A stretch of 64,000 nucleotides of DNA, taken from Methanosarcina sp. UBA289. GTDB taxonomy: Archaea > Halobacteriota > Methanosarcinia > Methanosarcinales > Methanosarcinaceae. The stretch covers positions 124,001 to 188,000 of the forward strand of contig DAKJ01000018.1 of assembly GCA_002496565.1 (NCBI GenBank), given 5' to 3'. The notes below the pieces were generated by a model. It saw nothing but the letters and a program-made list of their open reading frames with translations. It ran no database searches and was not told the DNA's origin. Shown piece after piece: positions 17,921 through 27,043 of the stretch. Position numbers and translations under genes: made by a program. Position 1 is the first letter of the stretch, and every line of letters begins with the position of its first letter.

Positions 17921-18598
17921 ATGAATATAACATTACCTTCTCCCATCTCCCTTGAGTCTATTCCTTATTTGTGGCAACAGAGTGATGTTCTTATTTTCCT
18001 TATTGACCTGGATAATTATGCTATGTTCAATACAAGTTACCTCAATAGGATAGAACTGGAATCTTTCGAGAAGCTACAGACAAATTATGTTAAGAAAAGG
18101 TATATTATCTCCAGAACGATTTTAAAACACATTCTACGCAATATTACTAATGAAAGATCCATTTTTGGAATATCCACATATAAAGACAGATATGGGAAGG
18201 TCTGCATCCTTAATCACAAAGAGCTGTACATTTGTATATCATATACCGAGAACCTTGCAGCCCTTGCAGTCTCAAAGGTTGAGGTTGGTATTGATATAGA
18301 GATTTTGAGAAAGATGGTTCTTAAAAGTAATTTGAAGAACATGAGTATAAAACCTTCACTCAGGGATGAAATCGAAACTGGAACTGATTTTTTAAAAATA
18401 TGGACTTTGAAAGAAGCCTATTCAAAGTTTTCAAATAAAAACATGCATCTAATTTTTAATAAAGAACTGGATCTCAGCAGTGTTAACCATTCGACTTATT
18501 TTTTAGATAAAAAATATATATTCTCCATTGTAACCAATTCGGGTTCGCATATTATTGATATAAATCGCCTTCAAAAAATAGACTGTAACTGGGACTAA
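17921..18598 (+). CDS. 4'-phosphopantetheinyl transferase superfamily protein
   Basis: 225 residues, Sfp-like. VGIDIE at 122-127 and WTLKEAYSK at 161-169 carry the magnesium-binding acidic residues and the conserved Lys and Glu. The enzyme moves phosphopantetheine from CoA to a serine of a carrier protein; the obvious target is the acyl carrier protein encoded 330 bp downstream. Such proteins are uncommon in methanogens, which do not use a carrier-protein fatty acid synthase. The ribosome binding site before the ATG is weak (AAGTGG). This gene opens the island. Confidence 0.85.
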   Translation: MNITLPSPISLESIPYLWQQSDVLIFLIDLDNYAMFNTSYLNRIELESFEKLQTNYVKKRYIISRTILKHILRNITNERSIFGISTYKDRYGKVCILNHKELYICISYTENLAALAVSKVEVGIDIEILRKMVLKSNLKNMSIKPSLRDEIETGTDFLKIWTLKEAYSKFSNKNMHLIFNKELDLSSVNHSTYFLDKKYIFSIVTNSGSHIIDINRLQKIDCNWD

Positions 18599-18851
18599 AG
18601 ATTTTCGATAAAAATCTAAAGCTTAAAATTATACATCTATTCTAAGTTTTTCGGTCTTATCTATGTGCATATCAATATCAAATTATCTTGTTAGCATATC
18701 GAATATATTTAATAGATAAGGAAAATTGAACTATCCAGTGAATCAGGTACATCAGATTGATTTTACTCAAATCTCGTTTCTGTCAGGGCTTTTGTCAGCC
18801 ACTAAGTTACTCAAATTATTTATATAGTTGTATTACATAATTACCACTGGA

Positions 18852-18870
18852 GACTCACGTTATTGTGAGC
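18852..18870. other. Inverted repeat upstream of the carrier protein
   Basis: CTCAC and GTGAG flank a 6-nt spacer within the 329-bp gap 18599-18927. It could be an operator for the acyl carrier protein-ligase operon; the arms are only 5 bp, so this is weak. The rest of the gap is non-coding. Confidence 0.25.
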
Positions 18871-18927
18871 AGAAATACTTTATTCATGATCATTGGTTCG
18901 CTAAACTAAAACAGGGGGTAATTATAC

Positions 18928-19173
18928 ATGGAACAGATAAAGAATGACATAGTCAATTACTTGAAGGCTAACTCTTTTATGGACAATAACAGCAGTTTGG
19001 AAGATGATGATTCTCTCACTCAAAATGGCATTATAGATTCCATTGGTCTGCTTGAACTTATGGACTATATCTGTGAAAAATATTCTATAGAGATTCCTGA
19101 GGATATGCTGACACCGGAAAACTTTGATTCGTTGCAGGGAATTACTAATATGATAACAAAACTGGCGAAGTGA
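18928..19173 (+). CDS. Acyl carrier protein
   Basis: 81 residues, acidic, four-helix carrier fold. The phosphopantetheine site is Ser38 in NGIIDSIGLLELMDYI, and the spacing to the C terminus is normal for a free-standing carrier. An AGGGGG ribosome binding site precedes the ATG. Six bases separate the stop from the ligase start, so the two form an operon. The protein probably carries the product of that ligase as a thioester. The substrate is unknown: a fatty acid, hydroxy acid or amino acid are all possible. Free-standing carriers of this kind in methanogens are likely acquired from bacteria (inference). Confidence 0.9.
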   Translation: MEQIKNDIVNYLKANSFMDNNSSLEDDDSLTQNGIIDSIGLLELMDYICEKYSIEIPEDMLTPENFDSLQGITNMITKLAK

Positions 19174-19179
19174 AAATGT

Positions 19180-20658
19180 ATGCGAATTGATGCGTATATC
19201 ACTGAGTACGCCAGAAAAACTCCTCAAAGTATTGCGTTGGAAGAAGGTAAAAGTTCAATTTCATATAGCTGCCTTGACAATGATATAAATGATATTGCTT
19301 CACCTTTAATGGATTTTAACCATTGCCGATTTGCGATACTGGCAGAGTCAGGAATACAGTATATAAAAATTCTTATGGCGGTGTACCGATCGGCTAACAT
19401 CGCAATCCCTCTACCAATAGAATTTCCTAAATTCAGTCTTGAAAAGATCCTTGATGCTGCCCATGTAAACAATATCATTGCAACCGATACACAATACTCA
19501 AGATTTGAAGAGGACTTTTTTGAACGTTTTGGAACTGTAATAGTTATTTCCAGCAACACTTCAGAAGAGGTTTTTCATAAGAAGATTGAAACCGAAAAGA
19601 ATAATCCAGAACTGAGGCTGGTCCTTTACACTTCAGGCACGACGGGCATCCCAAAAGGAGTCATGTTAAGTGACCGAAATCTGGTAGCAAACGCAGAGTC
19701 AATAATAAAGATATTTCGGATAACTTCCAGAGATAAAGGAGCACTGGTAATATCTCCACACCACGCTTTTGGAAATTCTATAATTAACTCCCATCTAATG
19801 GCTGGCGGCTCAGTCAGGGTTGGAAATATGAATTTCATAGACTCGGTTTTCAACCTTATAAGGTCAGATGTATCCATATTCTATGGAGTACCCAGTACTT
19901 ACCGTATACTCCTCAAGTATCCGGAGAGATTCAAAAAGGCCTTTTCAAACGTTAGAACCGCTGCATCGGCAGGTGGAGGAATGGAGCGGACTATTGTAAA
20001 AGACATAAGGGAATTAGCTCCAGATCTGGAAATTCTACCGATGTATGGGCAGACTGAAGCTACGGCAAGGCTTGCCTACCTGCCAGCCGAGGACGTGGAT
20101 GAGTTTGTTGACACTATAGGAAAAGCAATTCCAGGGGTTTTACTTGATGTCTTTGATTCCGAGAACAGGCCAGCAAAAACTAATATCACGGGGGAGCTGG
20201 TTGCCGCCGGAGATAATATTATGTTGGGTTACCTGGACGATGAAATCGCCACTAAAAACAGAATTATAAACAGCTGGCTGCATACCGGTGATCTTGCACA
20301 GAAGTTACCCAATGGATATATCAGACTACTGGGACGCAGAGATGACCTTATAAAAATTGGCGATCATCGAGTTAACCCAAGAGAAATTGAGAGGAGTATA
20401 GAGGAAAATAATGAGGTATTGAAGGTTTTTGTCGTACCTATTCACCATGAACTTATGGGAACTGCAATTAGCCTCATGGTCATACCTACAGCAGAGACAG
20501 AAATTGAAAAACTATTTGCGTTCTGTCGAAAGAGCCTTCCAGGCTACTTATACCCAAGAGAAATAATATTCGTCGATCATCTTCCTTTGAGCGAGAACGG
20601 GAAAATATCCAATCGATCCATTATAGAGGAATATCACCATGTCAAAGCTAGTATGTAA
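19180..20658 (+). CDS. AMP-forming acyl/aminoacyl ligase
   Basis: 492 residues of the class I adenylate-forming superfamily. The core motifs are LYTSGTTGIPKGVML near 149-163, MYGQTEATAR near 288-297, WLHTGDLA near 366-373, GRRDDLIKIGDHRVNPREIE near 386-405 and a C-terminal catalytic Lys in LSENGKISNRSI. It activates a carboxylate as its AMP ester and should load it on the upstream carrier protein. It is shorter than NRPS modules and has no fused carrier or condensation domain. The gene overlaps the next one by 20 bp. Confidence 0.9.
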   Translation: MRIDAYITEYARKTPQSIALEEGKSSISYSCLDNDINDIASPLMDFNHCRFAILAESGIQYIKILMAVYRSANIAIPLPIEFPKFSLEKILDAAHVNNIIATDTQYSRFEEDFFERFGTVIVISSNTSEEVFHKKIETEKNNPELRLVLYTSGTTGIPKGVMLSDRNLVANAESIIKIFRITSRDKGALVISPHHAFGNSIINSHLMAGGSVRVGNMNFIDSVFNLIRSDVSIFYGVPSTYRILLKYPERFKKAFSNVRTAASAGGGMERTIVKDIRELAPDLEILPMYGQTEATARLAYLPAEDVDEFVDTIGKAIPGVLLDVFDSENRPAKTNITGELVAAGDNIMLGYLDDEIATKNRIINSWLHTGDLAQKLPNGYIRLLGRRDDLIKIGDHRVNPREIERSIEENNEVLKVFVVPIHHELMGTAISLMVIPTAETEIEKLFAFCRKSLPGYLYPREIIFVDHLPLSENGKISNRSIIEEYHHVKASM

Positions 20659-21676
20659 GAAATGTGTTCTGGACTCCGATATTCCAGGCATACAAATCAA
20701 TGAGGACACTGGCCTCTGTCATTTTTGTGAAACATATACTCCTCTTACTGTACAGGAAAAGAATGAGTATCTGACAAGAATTGAAGAACTTTTTAATCAA
20801 TATAGAGGAAAGGGCAACTACGATGTAATTTATGCACTTTCAGGTGGGAAAGATTCGTCATATACGCTTTACAAACTCAAAAAAGACTATCCTTTCCTTA
20901 AGATACTGGCTGTACAGTTTGATAATGGATTCACTTCAGAAAACGCAATAAAAAACGCAATAAAAATGTGCAATATCACAGGGTGCGATTATTTCCAGTT
21001 GACAATGGATAAGGAAATTCTATATGATACATTCCGAAAAGCTGCGGAATCATACGATGCATTTCCGAAATTCGCCAAATATAGAGCGAGTGACATATGT
21101 AACGTTTGCATCACTATCATTAAACAAAAGTTGATAGAGCAGGCTATTCTTCAAAAAGCACCTTTCGTCATATTTGCCTTTACAGCTGGACAATCTCCCA
21201 ACCCCATAATCAACTTATCGGTAAATTTCATTCAGTGGTCCAGAAGCTTATTTGAGAAACAGCTTCAGAAAATAGGCATCGAAGATAAGGACGAATTATT
21301 CCTCCTGAGAAAAGAATTTCTTGAGAACATAGGTGAGAACGTGCCGAGTATTCTGCACCCGTTGTGCCTGTGGGATTACAGTGAAGAGAAAGTGCTTGAG
21401 ACCCTGCTGGAAATCGGGTGGGAACTTCCGGGAATTAATGACAGCAATTCAACCAACTGTACATTGAATTCCTTTGCTTGTTACAACCATCTTGAGAAAT
21501 ATGGATTTCATCCTTATGCCTTTGACGTAGCAGGGCTTGTCCGAAGCGGGGAAATGTCAAGGGAAGAAGGATTTGAAAAAATTAACCAGGAACTGCCACA
21601 GCCATTAATAGAAGAAGCCGCAAGAAAGCTTAAACTGAAAGTAAAGGGCTCACAAAAGTTACTCGTAAAAGTTTGA
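20639..21676 (+). CDS. WbpG-like N-acetyl sugar amidotransferase
   Basis: 345 residues. It starts with a zinc-ribbon CKKC...CHFC (residues 6-9 and about 28-31), followed by the PP-loop YALSGGKDSS near 63-72. This is the layout of the WbpG/PseA/LegG amidotransferase group, which adenylates a sugar carbonyl or ureido group and replaces it with nitrogen to make acetamidino-type sugars or related amides. Bacterial partners usually supply ammonia through a glutaminase (WbpH-like); none is encoded here. The start lies inside the end of the ligase gene, so translation is coupled. Confidence 0.82.
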   Translation: MSKLVCKKCVLDSDIPGIQINEDTGLCHFCETYTPLTVQEKNEYLTRIEELFNQYRGKGNYDVIYALSGGKDSSYTLYKLKKDYPFLKILAVQFDNGFTSENAIKNAIKMCNITGCDYFQLTMDKEILYDTFRKAAESYDAFPKFAKYRASDICNVCITIIKQKLIEQAILQKAPFVIFAFTAGQSPNPIINLSVNFIQWSRSLFEKQLQKIGIEDKDELFLLRKEFLENIGENVPSILHPLCLWDYSEEKVLETLLEIGWELPGINDSNSTNCTLNSFACYNHLEKYGFHPYAFDVAGLVRSGEMSREEGFEKINQELPQPLIEEAARKLKLKVKGSQKLLVKV

Positions 21677-21767
21677 TTTTGAGATAAATAATATGCTGAA
21701 ATAGTCTACTAAAGCTAATTATAAACTGATCTAATTTTAATAGTTTAATTATTCCGGGGGTAATATA

Positions 21768-22760
21768 ATGCAGGTTGCAGAAGAACTGAGCATGAATATA
21801 ATAGAAGAGCTCAATGGGAACATTGAGAATATAGCTTTAAAGCTCAGGGGTTTTATTAGAGATCAAGTGAAGGGCTTTAAGAAAAAAGGAGTGGTTATAG
21901 GAGTCTCGGGAGGAATTGACTCAGCTGTAGCACTTGCCCTGTGTGTACAGGAACTCGGAAAAGAAAACGTGTATGGACTCATCCTTCCTGAAGAAGAATC
22001 ATCTCCTTCCAGCAAGATCCTGGGAACAGAAATCTGTAAAAGCCTTGGTGTGTCATATGAGGAAGTTCCCATATCTCCTATCCTGAAATCATTGAATATC
22101 TATGATCAGAAGGAACAGCTTATAAAGAGAAACTTCCCTGAGTATGATCCCAAAATACATAAAACATCTCTGGTACTGCCTGACTTCCTTAACCAGGGAC
22201 TATTAAATGTTCCTTATATTCGGTTGATAAAAGACGGCGAAACCGTTGCTAGATGCAGATTAAGAGCAAATGACTATCTGGAACTGATAGGGCTACAGAA
22301 TGTCAAGCAAAGATCCAGAATGATAGTTCAATATATGCACGCTGAAAAATTGAACTACGCAGTCTGCGGTACAACTAACAAAACTGAACTGGCCCTTGGC
22401 CAGTTTGTTAAATATGGGGACGGGGGCGCAGATCTTGAACCTTTGGCTGACTGCTATAAGATCCAGGTCTATTCTCTGGGGAAGCTGCTCAATGTTAACG
22501 AAGAAATAATAAAGCGTCCTCCAAGTGCGGATACATGGAGCAATTACACAACCGACGAGGAGTTCTACTGGCGCATGCCAATTCAGATTCTAGACCAGTT
22601 ATTGTATGCCCAGGAACACCAATTACCTCTCCAGATAATTGAAAAGAACACAGGAATGTCCAGAGAGAAAATAGAAAAAACTCAGAGGCATATCAATAGA
22701 ATAAGAGATGCTACGGAATATGTTCGAGCCGTGCCTCCGATTTGCTACATTAACAGGTAA
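21768..22760 (+). CDS. NadE-like amide-forming ATP pyrophosphatase
   Basis: 330 residues of the NAD+ synthetase superfamily. The PP-loop IGVSGGIDSAV lies at 44-54, and CGTTNKTELALGQFVKYGDGG near 204-224 is the conserved NadE segment. There are two differences from housekeeping NadE: an insertion of about 50-60 residues (roughly 105-165), and SADTWSNYTTDEEFYWR where NadE usually has a Trp-Pro-Gly-Gln-type loop. No glutaminase domain is fused. It may be a specialised ammonia-dependent amidase acting on a sugar or carrier-bound acid instead of deamido-NAD. A GGGGGT ribosome binding site precedes the ATG. The gene is 91 bp downstream of the amidotransferase. Confidence 0.8.
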   Translation: MQVAEELSMNIIEELNGNIENIALKLRGFIRDQVKGFKKKGVVIGVSGGIDSAVALALCVQELGKENVYGLILPEEESSPSSKILGTEICKSLGVSYEEVPISPILKSLNIYDQKEQLIKRNFPEYDPKIHKTSLVLPDFLNQGLLNVPYIRLIKDGETVARCRLRANDYLELIGLQNVKQRSRMIVQYMHAEKLNYAVCGTTNKTELALGQFVKYGDGGADLEPLADCYKIQVYSLGKLLNVNEEIIKRPPSADTWSNYTTDEEFYWRMPIQILDQLLYAQEHQLPLQIIEKNTGMSREKIEKTQRHINRIRDATEYVRAVPPICYINR

Positions 22761-22918
22761 ACTTCGCAGATGCCTGTAAATAAATATAGTGGTTAAAATT
22801 AGGTTTTGCCTTCAGCAAACACCTGCCTGTAAACTACTAGAAGCCTTTCTACAGGGTACTGCCACAGAATATCATTATGAGAAAAAAACGAACTTAGAAC
22901 TAACTCAAAAGTGCGATT

Positions 22919-24052
22919 ATGAATACCAGGGTCTCAATTGTTCAATGCCAGGATTACTCGAATGCTAAAGAAAAGATAAAAGAAGCATTGAATTTGATAG
23001 GTGGGATTGATAAGATTATAGTTCCTGGCAGCCGTGTGCTTCTCAAACCCAATGTGCTTGCTATCAGACCGCCAGAGGATGCTGTTACCACTCATCCGGC
23101 AATAGTATACGCAATGTGCGAACTAGTCTCAGAAGTAGGAGGTATTCCGGTAATAGGCGACGGATCCGGCATTGTAAAACCTGGATCTACTGCCACTTCG
23201 CAGGCACTTAAAGAGTCTGGCATTGAGGATGTTGCATCCGATCAAGGAGTTGAGCTTATCAATTTTGAGACCTCAGGTTTTGTTGAAGTTGAGGTTCCAG
23301 GCGCAAAGCAGTTTTCTCATTTGCATATCTCAAAAGCTGTACTTGAAGCAGATGTAATAATCTCGCTTCCAAAGCTCAAGACCCATGAACTTACACTTTA
23401 TACAGGGGCAGTCAAAAATTTCTTCGGCACTGTACCTCAGAAAACCCGAAAACAAGCTCATTTTCTAGAAGATCGCCACCGTTTCGGGGAGGCAGTTGTA
23501 GATATATATTCTGTCGTCAAACCCCGGTTTGCAGTTATGGACGGGGTGATTGGAATGGAAGGAAATGGCCCATCCAATGGTATACCTGTTTTTGCAGGCG
23601 TGATTATGGCAAGTTATGACTGCGTAGCCCTGGATATTGTAGCCTCTGAGCTTATAGGAATCGATCCTTTGAAGGTCCCTACAAATATAGCTGCACTTGA
23701 AAGAGGCTTCGGAACCAAGCATCCCGAAATTATAGGGACACCTCTGGAAAAGGTAAAGGTCAGGTTCAAAACCCCTGAAGGCGGAATCACGGCTTACATA
23801 CCAGCTTTTCTTATGAAAATCATGCGAAAGCAGTTAGCTGTAAGGCCCATAATTAACGCTTCAAAATGTGCACTTTGCAAAGCCTGCTTTTCGAATTGCT
23901 CGGCGCATGCCATTGAAGAAATAGACAGAACACTCAAAATTAACGAGGAAAAATGTATTCACTGTTATTGCTGCCGCGAACTTTGCCCTAACGATGCGAT
24001 AGAAATAAAAAAATCACTGCTTATGGAGCTTGTAAGTAGAAGCAAAAGTTAA
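22919..24052 (+). CDS. DUF362 protein with two [4Fe-4S] clusters
   Basis: 377 residues. The N-terminal DUF362 domain (LLKPNVLAIRPPEDAVTTHP; SLPKLKTHELTLYTGAVKNF; MDGVIGMEGNGPSNG) is followed by a C-terminal ferredoxin domain with CALCKACFSNCSAHAI and CIHCYCCRELCPNDAI. The first cluster motif has the usual four cysteines, and so does the second. The function is unknown, though DUF362-ferredoxin proteins are widespread in anaerobes and are thought to be redox proteins. The ATG has no strong ribosome binding site. Its place after the NadE-like gene suggests a reductive step in the same pathway, which is an inference from order only. Confidence 0.85.
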   Translation: MNTRVSIVQCQDYSNAKEKIKEALNLIGGIDKIIVPGSRVLLKPNVLAIRPPEDAVTTHPAIVYAMCELVSEVGGIPVIGDGSGIVKPGSTATSQALKESGIEDVASDQGVELINFETSGFVEVEVPGAKQFSHLHISKAVLEADVIISLPKLKTHELTLYTGAVKNFFGTVPQKTRKQAHFLEDRHRFGEAVVDIYSVVKPRFAVMDGVIGMEGNGPSNGIPVFAGVIMASYDCVALDIVASELIGIDPLKVPTNIAALERGFGTKHPEIIGTPLEKVKVRFKTPEGGITAYIPAFLMKIMRKQLAVRPIINASKCALCKACFSNCSAHAIEEIDRTLKINEEKCIHCYCCRELCPNDAIEIKKSLLMELVSRSKS

Positions 24053-24312
24053 TGGGAGGTTGCAGTTAACAGAAGAGTTGTCTAAAAGTCTATTTATCAA
24101 GCATCCCGGAAATAAGCGTATTCGGCAGAATATCATGTTAAAATTAATTAAGCATTAACTGTATAAGTTAATTTAGTAAATAAAACGCCAATGGAAAAAT
24201 AATTCTAAAACAATTTAATAGAAAAAATAGTAGAAAAAGATTTGATAGAATAGTACAAAAATTTGATATAAATCATGTAAAACAATTTGATAGGTAAATG
24301 GGGGGTATTAGT

Positions 24313-24852
24313 ATGACTACCGTAGTGTCTAATAGAGATCAGGTAACTTTTTGCGAAATTGCGGATCATTACCACAGTAACAAACTTCTATTTGGCATTA
24401 AATACTTTAAGAACTGGATTTTGGAAAGACTTGCCTCAAGCATTCCTGTTCCTTCTTGGAGAGCTAAATTACATAGGATGCGGGGTGTAAATATTGGGAA
24501 AAATGTATATGTCGGTTATGACGTAGTTTTTGATAGAATACATCCAGAATTAATTACGGTAGGAGATTATTCTGAAATCGGGGATAGGTGCATCTTATCT
24601 GCACATACGAGAGGAAGTTTGACTACCAGACAGGCATATCCGAGAACTATGTCTCCCATAAAAATAGGACGTGGAGTCTCTGTGAATCCGGGATGTATAA
24701 TCACACAGGGGGTTGAGATAGGGGATAACTCAATAATAGGCATCGGATCCGTAGTTAACCATGACATTTCTCCAAATAGTCTTGCTCTGGGTTATCCTGC
24801 CAAAGTAGTTAAAAAACTTGAAGGTGTAGGTGAACTTCAAACCCAATTTTAA
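24313..24852 (+). CDS. Left-handed beta-helix acyltransferase
   Basis: 179 residues of the hexapeptide-repeat O-acetyltransferase family (maltose/galactoside acetyltransferase type). The helix runs through NIGKNVYVGYDVVFDRI, ITVGDYSEIGDRCILSAHTR, IGRGVSVNPGCIITQGVEIG and NSIIGIGSVVNHDISPNSLA, ending with GYPAKVVKKL. It probably acetylates or acylates a sugar hydroxyl or amine using CoA or the carrier protein. The start at 24313 follows GGGGGT; the ATG at 24298 overlaps that site and is rejected. It ends the plus-strand island. Confidence 0.88.
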   Translation: MTTVVSNRDQVTFCEIADHYHSNKLLFGIKYFKNWILERLASSIPVPSWRAKLHRMRGVNIGKNVYVGYDVVFDRIHPELITVGDYSEIGDRCILSAHTRGSLTTRQAYPRTMSPIKIGRGVSVNPGCIITQGVEIGDNSIIGIGSVVNHDISPNSLALGYPAKVVKKLEGVGELQTQF

Positions 24853-24862
24853 ATTTTTATAG

Positions 24863-25447
24863 TTATTTTTCTAGTTTGTATCTTAGTTCAAAACCGTATT
24901 TACTCAGGGCAAAAAGTGCCATCATTATTACTAAGCAAATGAAAAAGACAGATATAAAAGATGCTGTCAGGTAGTGGAAGATCCCAGTTCCCCGAAAACT
25001 TACGTCCATCATTGAAAATAGACTGACTTTGTTTTCATATAACGGATAAAGGTATTCGCAGCCGCCTTCGCTGATATCATCCAGCAATAGGTGAGAAGAA
25101 AACGCAGCCTCTGCAAGAAGTCCGAGATACATTGCCCTACCAGACTCTCTGTATTTAACATATCCTGCAATAATCCCAAACAGGACTGCGGGAAGACTGA
25201 ATAAAAGCGAATGTGTTGGAATCGGGCCGGCCCAGCAATGCTCCATAGTACCGTTTACTAGCAGGCTGTGAATGACCACAATGTCCGGAAATAAAGAACA
25301 TATACCACCTACGAACAACAGGAATAGTAAATGCGTTGAACTCTTAAGAGAGAGCTCTCCTCGAAAAAGCGATCTGGCAGCAGCATAGACAGCTACTGCA
25401 CTGATACATAGTACGAAAAATAACACGTGTACAACCGGGTAGGGCAT
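24863..25447 (-). CDS. DUF457-like membrane metal-dependent hydrolase
   Basis: 194 residues, four or five membrane segments. FPDIVVIHS, PTHSLLFSL and SHLLLDDISEGG place histidines and aspartates as in the YdjM/DUF457 family of predicted membrane-bound metal-dependent hydrolases. The physiological role is unknown. It is convergent with the acyltransferase, with only 10 bp between the stops, so it belongs to a separate unit. The start at the ATG has no clear ribosome binding site. Confidence 0.78.
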   Translation of the reverse strand: MPYPVVHVLFFVLCISAVAVYAAARSLFRGELSLKSSTHLLFLLFVGGICSLFPDIVVIHSLLVNGTMEHCWAGPIPTHSLLFSLPAVLFGIIAGYVKYRESGRAMYLGLLAEAAFSSHLLLDDISEGGCEYLYPLYENKVSLFSMMDVSFRGTGIFHYLTASFISVFFICLVIMMALFALSKYGFELRYKLEK

Positions 25448-25654
25448 AAGGAAACACTTATAATTTCTAAAGGTAAAGATGGTTTTAAAGTTATATCCGA
25501 GTTGACCCTCAAACTATTTAATATTTTTTAAGAGTAGAAGGAGGGGAATATTTCTTCGCACAAAAATTGTTTTTTAGGAGTTAATTAATTTTAAAAACGT
25601 ATTATGAATTCAGGTAAGAATTTTCCTTTCCCGCTTATTCGTCCCAAGCTCACC

Positions 25655-26716
25655 TTAAAGAGGAATTAGCTCGACAAGCATTCCGTCTTCGAATGGGTAT
25701 CTTTCAATAATAATAAGCCTTGATCCGGAAGCTTTCAACTCTTCTTTAATGCCTTCTTTTAACTCTTCAAGCACCCACCAGGCGATCTCGATTTTCCCGT
25801 TTTTTATTTCAAATAGCTCGGAAGGGATTTCCATGCTCTTCAGAGTTTTTTCTGCAAGTTCCTGGTCTCCCTCTTCAATAACCCCATATACTAGAGTACC
25901 GTCTTCCGTGATTTCGTCAAAATCTCTTGCTGTATTCTTTGCAATCCGCTGAAACCTTTTGCGGAGCTGCACTGCGTCCTTATAGGTTGAAGAACAAAAA
26001 TGGACTTTTTTACATGCCTGAAAGGCAATCCCGGCAAATTTACAGGATCCTGCGGCTGCGTTGGACGTGTCAGACTCAAGGCAAAAGCCGTTTTTTAAGA
26101 GGGCTTCGGAGTTATTATCTGAGAATTCCAGTTCATTCAAGTTAAGGAAAACTTCCATTTCTTCTGCAAAAGCTGCAACTTTTTCCGCTCCTTCAAGGGC
26201 AGGAACCTCGATTCCGGCTTCGATTCCAAGCTCTTTTGCATATTGCAGGGCATCTGCGTATTGACTGTTATTAAGATCATTCCAGCACTTCTGCGGCGGA
26301 TGTAAACGAATTTCATCAAGGCCTGCATCTGCGAGCTTTTCAAGAATCTGCCTGTCAGGAGCCAGAGAAGTATAAAGATGGATATGGTGTTCTTTTCCAA
26401 AAGAAGCCTTGAGCACTCGGATGTAGTGCAGAACTCTTTCGAGCCTCAGCAAGGGCTCTCCGCCTGTAATTCCTGTTCCGAGAGCATTCATGAGCTCGGC
26501 TTCTGTAAGTAAATCCTCATCGCTGTTTATAGACATCTCATTTGCAAAAACGAGATCTTTTCCTCGCCTTTCATCCGAAAGTGGGCAGTAAAAGCAGCTT
26601 TTGGGGCAGAGACCTGTTACGAAAAGGACCATTTTGGCGCCTTCCTGGCAAAATCTGCACCCTTTCGAAAGATAACTGTAAAAGGAGCCGGTTTCGTCTT
26701 CAGTGAACTTTTCCAT
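25655..26716 (-). CDS. Radical SAM protein
   Basis: 353 residues. The cluster motif is CPKSCFYC (Cys37, 41, 44), followed by GITGGEPLL, the SAM-binding segment. An extra CRFC pair (Cys20 and Cys23) lies before it, and further cysteines (CLES, CKFA, CKKVHFC) occur near residues 207-246, so an auxiliary metal site is possible. The reaction is unknown. It diverges from the ferredoxin-cyclase pair, which may be its electron donor. A TTATATATAA box near 26740 is a good promoter for it, and the short distance to the ATG suggests a nearly leaderless transcript. Confidence 0.88.
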   Translation of the reverse strand: MEKFTEDETGSFYSYLSKGCRFCQEGAKMVLFVTGLCPKSCFYCPLSDERRGKDLVFANEMSINSDEDLLTEAELMNALGTGITGGEPLLRLERVLHYIRVLKASFGKEHHIHLYTSLAPDRQILEKLADAGLDEIRLHPPQKCWNDLNNSQYADALQYAKELGIEAGIEVPALEGAEKVAAFAEEMEVFLNLNELEFSDNNSEALLKNGFCLESDTSNAAAGSCKFAGIAFQACKKVHFCSSTYKDAVQLRKRFQRIAKNTARDFDEITEDGTLVYGVIEEGDQELAEKTLKSMEIPSELFEIKNGKIEIAWWVLEELKEGIKEELKASGSRLIIIERYPFEDGMLVELIPL

Positions 26717-26848
26717 AACTGAACCTGCATATTCTTTTGTTATATATAAGGCTTGTTTTTGGTCTCCAGATGAAAGTATGGAGACACAATTATAAAGAAA
26801 GGGCTTTACTCAAAAAATGATATATCATAAGGTGCTAAAGGTTCATTA
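26717..26848. promoter_or_regulatory. Divergent promoter region
   Basis: Between the radical SAM and ferredoxin genes. A TATATATAA-type box about 25-35 bp upstream of the radical SAM ATG reads on the minus strand. On the plus strand, AAGGTGCTAAAGG before the ATG at 26849 supplies a ribosome binding site. Confidence 0.5.
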
Positions 26849-27034
26849 ATGTCAGAGCAAAATGGATACGTAGTAGTTTTCGGCTGCAAAAGGTGCGGAA
26901 AATGCAAAGATATCTGTCCTGTGGGCGCAATTTATGAGGAAAACGAGCTTGCGAAAATTGACCCCAAAAAATGTACCCTTTGCATGAAATGCATAGATGA
27001 GTGCACTAACAGGTCAATTATCTATATGGAATAA
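26849..27034 (+). CDS. Ferredoxin, 2[4Fe-4S] type
   Basis: 61 residues with two complete cluster motifs: CKRCGKCKDICPVGAI and CTLCMKCIDECTNRSI. The second lacks the usual proline after the last cysteine (Thr instead). Small soluble electron carrier. The stop is 9 bp before the GTG start of the cyclase-family gene, so the two probably share a transcript. Divergent from the radical SAM protein, which needs one-electron reduction, so it is a plausible donor. Confidence 0.9.
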   Translation: MSEQNGYVVVFGCKRCGKCKDICPVGAIYEENELAKIDPKKCTLCMKCIDECTNRSIIYME

Positions 27035-27043
27035 GGTGTTAGG

